From contig JBITNC010000001.1 of the NCBI GenBank assembly GCA_050084985.1, positions 31,062,001 through 31,126,000 on the forward strand: a DNA stretch of 64,000 nucleotides, in the 5' to 3' direction. Below, in pieces: positions 55,628-64,000 of this stretch (positions within the stretch are counted from its first letter, which is position 1; every line of letters begins with the position of its first letter). The notes under the pieces were generated by a model, which worked only from the letters and a program-made list of their open reading frames with translations, did not search any database and was not told the origin of the DNA. The position numbers and the translations under genes are program-made. The DNA comes from Nageia nagi (Eukaryota; Pinophyta).

Positions 55628-58600
55628 TTGCTATATAAAAATGTGAAATAATAAGCATGTGGTTTCAATAATCAATATTAAGTCTTAACTAAATAATACA
55701 TGTTACATTTAACACTAAATACATGCTTGATTTGATTTACAAGTGCAAATGTACAATTCAAATAATACCCATGTACCCAAATATATTTCTCATCTCAAGA
55801 ACTATAGATGTAGAGTGACATTATTGAGGCTTGTTTTCTTGTCTAAAATTAAGCCTTCACTTAGATGACCATACAAGAAGAGCCCAAGTACTACCAATCC
55901 TCAACTAGTTCCTTTTAAGTAGTAATATATTCTCACAAGGAGAAGTACTAGCTATTTTACAAGGTTCCAATGTTTATTGGATTGACCAAATTATTAATCT
56001 TGATTAGGTTTCAAGTTGTCCTCCTAGGTTATTAGGATAATCCTTGAATGTATGTACAGATATGTGGTATCCTACACACATACCTATCCACCTATTAGAG
56101 TTAAATCCAGACCAATAGAGGACTTAGGGGCCATTAAGTAGTACAAACTTTAAACCACTTGGATCATTGAACTTAAAGGCTTTAATCTACCTATCTTCAT
56201 CTCATGGATCCCCAAACAAATCATGTTGTAAAATGTACATGCAAATGTGTTCATTTTAAAGGGTTGCTCATATCAATGGTTGCATTTTTGTTTGCATAAG
56301 CAAATAAATCAAAGTACAAAATATGAAATAAAAAAGCATAAATATCACATCATCTATTCATAACTTGAACCCTAAGTGTCCAATGGGTTTTGTCTACTAA
56401 CCCTTAAAGGACATCTTTACATCAATCCTTATTTTGTACGATTTTATTCCATTATTTTCATAAGGAATCAAAAATTTATCATTCCTATATCTTGAAAAAA
56501 TTAAGTAATAAGCATGCACCATTTGTATAAGTTCATTTTTTAACTTTGCAAAAAAAAAAAATGATAAATACTTAAGTGTAAGCATGCATTAATCCCATAA
56601 CTTAAGCAAATTATGTATGCATATTAACTTTAAAGAAATAAGTAGCATGCATCATTTATTTATTTTTCATAAGTCATTCTTTATCTTAAAAAAATAAAGA
56701 GCATGCATCTAAGCATGTATCACAAATTTTAAGTACTATGCATTATTCTATAGTTTAAAAAATAAGCATGCATCTTAAGACATTTAAGCATCATTCATTT
56801 AATTGCATAAGTCTATTTATATCTAAGATAAATTTGCATAAGTTAACTTTGCATAAAGGATAAATACTTAACATGCATCTTTTTAACCTAAGGAATTAAA
56901 TCCTAAGTATGCATAATTAAGTTAAAAAATTAAGTACTATGCATGCATTTATTAACTTAAAAAAATAAAGTAATTAGCATGCATCAAAAATAAGGACTAT
57001 GCATCATTAATCTTTAAAAAAAATGAAGTAAGAAGCATGCATCATTTAACTTAAAGAAGTTAAGTAATAAGCATGCATCATCCCATTAACTTGTATTTAG
57101 AAAGATAGATAGACATGCAATATTTTGTCAATTCTAACATGCAATATCTAGATAAATATTTAAGTAAAGTTTATACAAATACAAAGTCTCCCTCTTTTAC
57201 TTAAAAATTTATCCCCTAAAGATAGCATACTAGTTTTACTAAGGAATGAAAACTACTTGTATGCTAAAAATTATCTTTTAAGTATGTATCCATTCTAAGA
57301 TTTTTAAGTAAATACAAAATAATTCCCCCCCTTTTTTTTACTTTAAAAAAAGCATTGCTAAAACCATTCCCCCTTAAAAATTTTTAGGCAATAAGGAATA
57401 ATAGATAAGTAAAAAAATATCACGTTTACACTTAATATTTATCATTTTTCCTAAGTAAATAGCCATACTTAGAAGTGTTTATCAAGGCAAAAATTAATAC
57501 TAGGTATTAAATATTTACTAAGTAATAAAATTGCCTTTAAAAGATTTAGTGTAAACTTGATTTAATAGGCCTTTAAAATTTTTAATGCTAGGTATTAAAA
57601 GATTTTATCTATTTAAGCAAGTATTTAATAGGCCATTATGCTCTTACTAGTACTTGAGAGAGTAAGTTAGATATATTTAATGCTATTTTACCTCAAGTAT
57701 TCAGTAAAAATACTCAAGTTAGAGAAGGATAATGACACTCATTATAAAGAAATTTACAATAAATTTTGCTTACAAGGATGGAGAGAAGACATTACCTAAG
57801 AAATTAAATATGGGGTAATAAAAAAAATAAAAAGCAAAAGAAAAAAATGTGAGAGGGTTGGGAGGCTATGTGCATGGAGAGGGGCCACGTAAGGGTAGGT
57901 GTTAGAGGCAAAGCAAAGGATTAAGGCTTAGGTCATGGGGAGGACAAAATAATGGCATTGCTACCACTAGCATCAGCCATCCTTACCACATTGTAGCAGC
58001 CATCATTGGTTCAGGACCTGGTAATAAAATAATGTGCATAGTCAATCATAAGGGCCATAAGGAGGAGTACATGGTAGGGTATGCATAGTATACAAATATC
58101 AACATCAACAAAAATGGTGACCACAACCATCAGGACTTCAATGTAGGAGATGTTTTAGTCCATAAAGAGGAGCAAAGAGAAGAGGCCATGATACTACCCC
58201 CCTTTACACATGAAGGCCTATAGGATAAGAGTTATGGTTAGGGATAAGCATTGAGGAGGGATGGGGGATGCTCAATCATGTGAGGAGGAGAACTAGTTGC
58301 ACCAAACAAGGAGAACTAGGGGGAGGACCAATAGTAGGCATTATGCACACCCATAATGGGGCATCAGCTATCATTAGCTACACCCCAAAGGGAGGGGTGA
58401 GGCTAGAAGCCTCTATGTTTCCTTGGACAAGTTGCATGTGAGCTAAGACTAGGTTTCCCTTACCATCACTACTGCATGGTCAAACAAAAGGGATAAGTGC
58501 CCTGAGTAGTTGTAGGCTCTCAACATTCACATAAATTTGATTGGCCTACCATCATCGATGTTACCACTGAGTGGCCAAATAGAAGGGGTTTAGTTCCCTA

Positions 58601-59248
58601 GGTCGTTGTAGGCTCTCCCCTTGACATTTGGCCCCTTTCAAAAATAATATTTGAAATAGTTTTATTATTTCCAAAATAGATTTTGAAAAATACTTTTATA
58701 ATTTTTTTTAAAGATTTATATATAAAAGTATTTTTTCTTATATGAACTTCTCTTTTTATTGAAATGCAAACCTAAGATATTTTTGTGTATACTATAATAA
58801 ATAATCCTTTAATATAAAAGATTATATAGCAATATGGTTAGCAATTTTTTTTAAAAAATGCAAGTAACAAAAAATAGATATTAGTATAAAAAGAGTTACA
58901 TCATATTGCTAGTTCTAAGATTTTAGAAAAAAAAATGAACTAGCACATAGCAAAAAAAAAATTTGTTGGTGTAAATATTATGCAAGTTTTGTATACTAAC
59001 CCCTCTTTTTTTGCAAAGTAACATAAGAGGTTAGTATAAAAAATATGCTAGCCATATTTTGCTAAAAAAAAGGAACTAACACATAGCAAATAGTATGTTA
59101 GTAGCATAATGCAATAATCCAAAATAATAAAGGAAGGGTGTTTATACCTTCACAATACTTTTACCTCAACAAAGAAGTGTAGGGTGAGGAATGAAGAAGG
59201 ATCACCAAGATGTATCTTCCACACCAATAAGAAGAGCTTCCACATCAA
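55628..59248 (-). other. Long leader of the Ty1 element
   Basis: 3.6 kb between primer site and gag is unusually long. It holds a dense cluster of GCATGCA motifs (56512-57080), a less A+T-rich part (57840-58620) with a 96-bp imperfect duplication around TTGTAGGCTCTC (58510 and 58606), and A/T-rich repeats at 58620-59100. No protein is recognised. Confidence 0.6.
56512..57080. repeat. Cluster of GCATGCA motifs in the Ty1 leader
   Basis: At least nine GCATGCA occurrences in 570 bp (for example 56512, 56582, 56645, 56701, 56765, 56941, 56978, 57035 and 57071). They are often embedded in a degenerate AAGTAATAAGCATGCATCAT unit. CATGCA is the RY element recognised by plant B3 transcription factors. 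Confidence 0.8.
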
Positions 59249-59260
59249 GCTCTGATACCA
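59249..59260 (-). other. Primer binding site of the Ty1 element
   Basis: The minus strand reads TGGTATCAGAGC two bases after the LTR end ...TTCTCTCA. It is identical to the standard site for initiator methionine tRNA. Confidence 0.9.
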
Positions 59261-59262
59261 AA

Positions 59263-59761
59263 TGAGAGAATTGAACTATAATAAGAACAATCCTAAACTA
59301 CCAAGATCACATGAAATCTCACTTAATCAACATTAAGAACTCAAGCATAAATAATCTCACAAAGTGACACAAGATGTAAGTGGTTCCTCCAACTAGGAGT
59401 ACATCCACTAACTAGATCTCTCTCCTTAACAAATATGAACTCTTACAATCCTCCTACTCTTTTCTCCTAACCACTATCCTATAGCATAAATTTACTCCAT
59501 AATTGGTGTGTGATAACAAAGAGGGAGCCTTCTATTTATAGGCCAACATCCCTCTTTGGATCACCCTTTTATCCAATGTACAAAAGCATGACATGCACAT
59601 CCTTTTACCCAAGGGGCATGCTCATGACATGGAGTGTAGGACAAGTTACATTATCATATTCACTTAAATATTTAAGGTATCAAATGATACCCTTAAGTAT
59701 TAGTGAATTTACATAGAAGATTTAATACAACCTTTACAATAATGCATTATACATTCCAACA
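59263..59761 (-). repeat. 5' LTR of the Ty1 element
   Basis: 499 bp, TGTTGGAATG...TTCTCTCA on the minus strand. A TATA box lies at 59533-59540. It abuts the ACTAA duplication at 59762-59766. Confidence 0.93.
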
Positions 59762-59943
59762 ACTAAGAGGCTGAAGGAGATGCACCTTTGGACCATTTTT
59801 GGTGGTAAATGATCCATCATTTACACATTCCTTTGGTTGTGCATAATTTAAAAAATACAATTATTATGAAACAAAAATATCATTAATTGCATAAATATTT
59901 GATAAAATTTTAGGAATGATTATACCTATTAGGTTATAATATA

Positions 59944-60138
59944 TTATTGGTACTCAGGTTGCACTAAGTTAGTGTCCCATAACACAAAGCCCCAAAGAGA
60001 TTCTCCCAATGTTGTAGCATCCCCATTAGGTATTGGTAGCTTTTTGCATATGAAATTAATTGTTGTTATCTCTATTGAATCATGCCCTTCACCAATAGTG
60101 CTACCATGGCATGTGCCAGTAGGATTATCATTATGCAT
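59944..60138 (-). pseudogene. En/Spm-type transposase-like domain, copy B
   Basis: The minus strand encodes MHNDNPTGTCHGSTIGEGHD, KLPIPNGDATTLGES then WGFVLWDTN. This is homologous to copy A at 50118-50351 (the shared PIPNGDATTLGE core is identical). With the Ty1 element removed the copies would be about 400 bp apart, so they are a tandem exon duplication in the minus-strand gene of the MULE. Confidence 0.5.
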
Positions 60139-60249
60139 ATTGCCAACCCACTATATTAGCAAGAGGATCAAGGAGATGCACCTTTTGACCCTTTTTGGTA
60201 TCCAATGGATAAATATTATTATGTCATACTTGCATGTCAAACAATGATG

Positions 60250-61270
60250 CTTTAGAACCTTCAACTGAATACAAAAATATAAAATTTAGTTAAAAATAAA
60301 TTACATAAAAATGGAGTTACCTAATCATTCACCTCATGATCAAAATTAACCTCATCATGTACATTCACTTCATCATCAACAACTTGAGCATTTTTTTAGA
60401 TTGAAAATCAATCACACATGATGACCCTTCAATATGTGGTGAATTTTGTCAACAATTTTGTAATGTCAACAATGAACAATATTGTATATTTACACAAAAT
60501 ATCTAATAACAACATATTTTTTGAATTTTTTTAAATTCTTATTGAAATATTATTTTATTACCTTCCATTGTATGATAAATTTCACACTCCCCTTATTGAA
60601 TTCATGTTTATAATGATCCATTTTTCTCTTCTTCTTTCTATCCTTAGAATTATAGTCTTCTAGTTTTGTTTACATTTCGATAATGGTTGGTTCTGGCAAT
60701 ATTTATCTATCTTTGACATCATAATGAAAATAAATATGACCTAACACTCTATAACACTTACTATTAAATTATCTCATCATCACCTTATTTATATCTTGCC
60801 TATCTGCTATATATTTGTTTTGGTTATAGGATGATGGTTTTTAATGCTATCAACTAGCCTCCTACCTCTTGGTGGAGGAGGAACTAGTGGTGCAACTACA
60901 TGATCTTAGCTCCTATGCCTATATAATCTCTACCTATCACCATTTAAAATATCATTTATCAAATGATAATTCATGAGAAGGAAAAAATATTGAATTCTAT
61001 CACCCTTCTGTGGCTATCCATTCTCCCATAATAGAATCTACAAATACCTCTCTATGATTAGGTACCTAATGCAAGCTACTAAACTCCTCCATAGAAAGTT
61101 ATATGATGTGTTCCTAAAATAAATAAATAGAAGATAGACATGTACTTGCACTGTCACTCAAAATAATAAAAATCAAGTATTTATTATTTGGCACATTCCA
61201 TCATTGGTAGGGATATTTCCACAACACACTTCTAAATTATGAGTGTAACCTCCCTACAATTAAAAAAAAG
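60250..61270 (-). other. Possible N-terminal part of the MULE minus-strand gene
   Basis: On the minus strand a charged segment (KDRKKKRKMDHYKHEFNKGS near 60660-60600) and a proline/arginine-rich segment (PPPPRGRRLV-like, near 60870) could be exons of the gene whose En/Spm-like and Ulp1-like parts lie at lower coordinates. Stops interrupt, and no firm family match is seen. Confidence 0.25.
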
Positions 61271-61716
61271 AAATATATTTAAAGTATGAACTTGCAATAG
61301 GGTTTATCAATACATAAAAATCTAAGTAAAAATTATTTTTCAATCACATATTATGGTTTATAGTTACCTAGTATACATAATTCAAACATAGTTTCATGGC
61401 ATCCAATGATTGAAGGATATGTAGTTCAAGGATGCATACGTCAAGGATGCCCTTAAACTATTCCATCTGATGAAGCACTTGAGTAAGCTATCAAATTTAT
61501 TTCCAAGATGAAATGTATGTTTGTCCTAGGTGCTTTTACATTACATAAGAATGTAGGAATTGGGGCATTTTTGGTAGCTTTATTTTATTTGGTGGAGACT
61601 AAATATGGTCCATCTTATGTTGTTATTTCAATATTTTTATGTAGAAGTGGGAAACTATGATGATGATGATGAAAGATTAAGGACATTGATGAAAATTAAG
61701 GAATCAAAAAGATAAA

Positions 61717-62285
61717 TGGATGTAGTTGGATTGAAGTTCAATGAAGGGTAAATGAGTAAGATTGATTAATAAAAAACATGGCTAGATGTAGTTGGATTTA
61801 AGTTTAGAAGATGGTAAATGGAGTAAGGTGATTAGCAAGAGATTGATGAATAAAAAAGAAACCTAGTTTTAGTTAGATTGAAGTTAACTATAGAAGAATA
61901 ACATTATCAATTCCACTTTCCCAAAATTTTTAATATAATCCTCAAAAGTAGGAAATTTGTAACAGGGTTTATAAATACATTGAAGGTTAATTAAAAAAGT
62001 ATTTCCTTTACATATATTTATTATTCTAGTAAGAAAGATAGTTCTAGCTAGAAAAACCCTAACTATGAATTTATATAGTTATTGAACCCTAAACCCATCA
62101 CATTATCAAACAATGCCCCAAATTAGAAATTTTGAAATAGGGTTTGTTATTAAATCAATGGTTCTAACTAGAAAAAAAACTTAACTATGAATCTATATAA
62201 TTATCGAACCCTAAACCCTAAACCTTACACATTTTCAAATAATGCCAAAAATTGAGAAATTTAAACTAGGGTTTGTTTTTCAATC
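61717..62285. repeat. Two sets of short tandem duplications
   Basis: 61717-61880 holds about three degenerate copies around TAGTTGGATTGAAGTT. 62041-62285 holds two 120-bp copies starting GTTCTAACTAGAAAAA (62041 and 62161). The second includes CCCTAAACCCTAAACC at 62209-62224. Confidence 0.7.
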
Positions 62286-62734
62286 GATTTATCTTTACAA
62301 GCATATTTCTATCATAATAAAAGCATAATAAATAACCTAAACAAAAAACCCTATGTAGAGAATAAACAAGGAAATAGCCTAATTAAAAGAATTTAATGGG
62401 AAAGCATACTAGGATGGTCACCATGCCCCTATTGGTAGAAAGCTCCATGAACCAGTACCGTTGAGAACACTTTGCAATTTCATAGGATTTGGTTATGTTT
62501 TTTTAACTAATGAATAAAAAAGAAAACAAACAAATGATAAATGTGTTTGAAGAAGAAAATAAGTAGACAAGGATACAAGCATATGAGTACTAGTACTAGG
62601 GCTCATCTTGGAGGCATCGTCCATGATGGTCTATAAATGTTTCAAGGAAAGATAGTCTTCTTTTTTTTTGAATGTTTGAGAAAATAGGAGTGGTGGATAC
62701 ACACCTAAAAAATGAACTTTGTATTTATACATCT

Positions 62735-63532
62735 CATTATAAGCCCATGATAGGTGCACTATATGCCTATTGTATAACTAAAATTATCACTATACACCCA
62801 TAATATAATTGCTATACACCTGCAATATATCACATTCAAAAATTTGAAATTTTAGTTCTTGCTATACACCCATATTATAGCCATTATACACCCATAATAT
62901 ATCTACGTTCAAAAATTTTAAAATTTTCTTTTCTTAGTTCTTGCTATACATCCCTCCTATAACTACTATACGCCCCTCATATAACCTCTATATGCTTGTA
63001 ATATATCTCTTTAAAAAATTTAAAAAGTTTCTATTTTTAATTATCACTATATGCACATGTTATGTTAAGTGATATATGCCCATCATATGTCTAGTTTTAG
63101 CATTTCCAAGTTTTTCATGTTTCTTGCTATACACCCATGATATATTTGATATACACCCATGATATATCTATTCCATAAAATCTAAATTATTTCAAGTTAA
63201 CACTATACACCCATGATATAGGTCCAATATATGCCCATCATAAATCTTATCAGATAGATGGATTTTTTCCTTTAGCTCTTGATATATGCCCATTATGTAG
63301 TTTTACTATATGCCCATGATATATCTAGGCAGAGTGGTACCATCAAAAGGCATCTAGGTGGTGGACTTTAATATACACCCATAATATGAGTTTTGATATA
63401 TGCCCATAATATATTAGAAGCAGAGTGATGCAATTGGGTGAAGGTGGTGGTGGTGGAACTAATATATGCCCACTCTTATTTTTGATATATGTCCATAATA
63501 CTTGTGTGAATTTGGCCAAAGGATAGGCTCTT
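62735..63532 (-). repeat. Right terminal inverted repeat
   Basis: The reverse complement aligns with 30802-31525 along its length, with small insertions and many C/T differences. The best conserved part includes CTAGACATATGATGGGCAT and CATGAAAAAC near the middle. The outer end is GGATAGGCTCTT. Confidence 0.85.
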
Positions 63533-64000
63533 CCAATATAATTTACCTTTACCTTCTATAATGAAATCAAAATGAATATTCCATTGTAAAAGAAATGACA
63601 TGGTATAGTATTTTGTTATACATTTTTCTATTAATTACAATTTGTGTAACATATTATCTCAACAATCATAAGGATGTTGCCTAAAAAGTAATGAATACAT
63701 CCATTTGGTCTAAAATGCATCTTATAGGTTTAATACTAAAAAAATAAAGTTACAAAAATAAGTGACCATAGTTGTAGAAATAAATTATAAGCATATATCA
63801 AAACCATAAAATAAAATTAGACAGTACTAGAATTATCCTCTATTTTTTTGTTAGTAAGAAAAATTATCCATTAATTTAGAGGGAAATACATAGGAATCTT
63901 GAGAGATTACAAAATAAAAAACTTGCTAAAAGCAAGTAATTCTAAAAATATCATATGAATAAAACTAGTGAATCCTTTGACATATCTAGCTCATTATTGA
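63533..64000. other. Right flank of the MULE, nothing recognised
   Basis: A+T-rich DNA without gene or repeat recognised. Confidence 0.5.

Larger units (their letters stand above)
50363..59761 (-). mobile_element. Full-length Ty1/copia retrotransposon (9399 bp), decayed
   Basis: The LTRs are 59263-59761 (5' on this strand, 499 bp) and 50363-50862 (3', 500 bp), roughly 90-95% identical by eye. The target duplication ACTAA is at 50358-50362 and 59762-59766. Internal order on the minus strand: primer site, a 3.6 kb leader, gag, protease, integrase, reverse transcriptase, RNase H, polypurine tract. This is the Ty1 order. Every domain carries stops. A lone LTR of the same family is split by the TR-GAG element at 21742-24886. 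Confidence 0.93.
30802..63532. mobile_element. Giant nested Mutator-like element with a ULP-type gene
   Basis: Long inverted repeats at both ends (30802-31525 and 62735-63532) enclose a plus-strand MULE transposase relic (34379-36490) and convergent minus-strand pieces of a Ulp1 protease/En-Spm-like gene (39560-60270). The outermost shared sequence is AAGAGCCTATCC. Two later retrotransposons (39876-48004 and 50363-59761) account for about 17.5 kb including duplicated target bases, so the original would be about 15.2 kb. MULEs carrying ULP-like genes are known in plants (Kaonashi/KI type). The expected 8-11-bp target duplication was not found, so the exact ends and the superfamily remain inference. 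Confidence 0.72.

Noticed and set aside
59972-60247. Plus-strand open frame of 91 codons
   Set aside because: Antisense to the En/Spm-like domain copy B, with no motif of its own.

Overview
The window looks like nuclear DNA of a seed plant with a very large, transposon-filled genome. The A+T richness, the decayed Ty3 and Ty1 retrotransposons nested in one another, the 1 kb intron in a TPR gene and the character of the gag proteins all suggest a gymnosperm, probably a conifer. That assignment is inferred from sequence character only. There are no bacterial features, rRNA genes, tRNA genes or CRISPR arrays.

Layout. 1-4391: wreckage of a Ty3 (Tat-like) gag with its LTR, a LINE endonuclease remnant and a second LTR-like piece. 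4392-12400: the only ordinary host-gene neighbourhood, with a two-exon minus-strand gene for a 596-residue TPR protein (7421-10286), a plausible TATA box and a CT-rich leader, and a less A+T-rich upstream region. 12590-26347: nested retroelements. These are a Ty1 scrap, a Ty3 pol with two RNase H domains interrupted by a CACTA-like transposon carrying a PPR gene fragment, a second Ty3 pol fragment, and a Ty1 LTR split by a young 2.6 kb element. That element has identical LTRs and encodes gag only (TR-GAG type). A truncated Ty1 gag with its 5' LTR follows.

30802-63532: two inverted repeats of 0.7-0.8 kb bracket 32.7 kb. Inside lie a plus-strand MULE (MuDR-like) transposase relic with FAR1-like, DDE and SWIM pieces, and minus-strand pieces of a Ulp1 (C48) cysteine protease gene and of an En/Spm-transposase-like domain with tandemly repeated exons. 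I read this as a large Mutator-like element of the kind that carries a ULP-like gene. Two LTR retrotransposons later inserted into it, both with perfect 5-bp target duplications. One is an 8.1 kb Tat-like element (39876-48004) without pol; it has an antisense plant-mobile-domain gene, a dispersed palindrome present about 14 times and large 3' tandem repeats. The other is a 9.4 kb Ty1 element on the minus strand (50363-59761). Without these insertions the MULE would be about 15.2 kb.

Almost every transposon gene contains stops or frameshifts. The TPR gene appears intact. The youngest event is the TR-GAG insertion, whose two 320-bp LTRs are identical base for base. Identifications come from reading protein motifs by eye, and no database search was possible.
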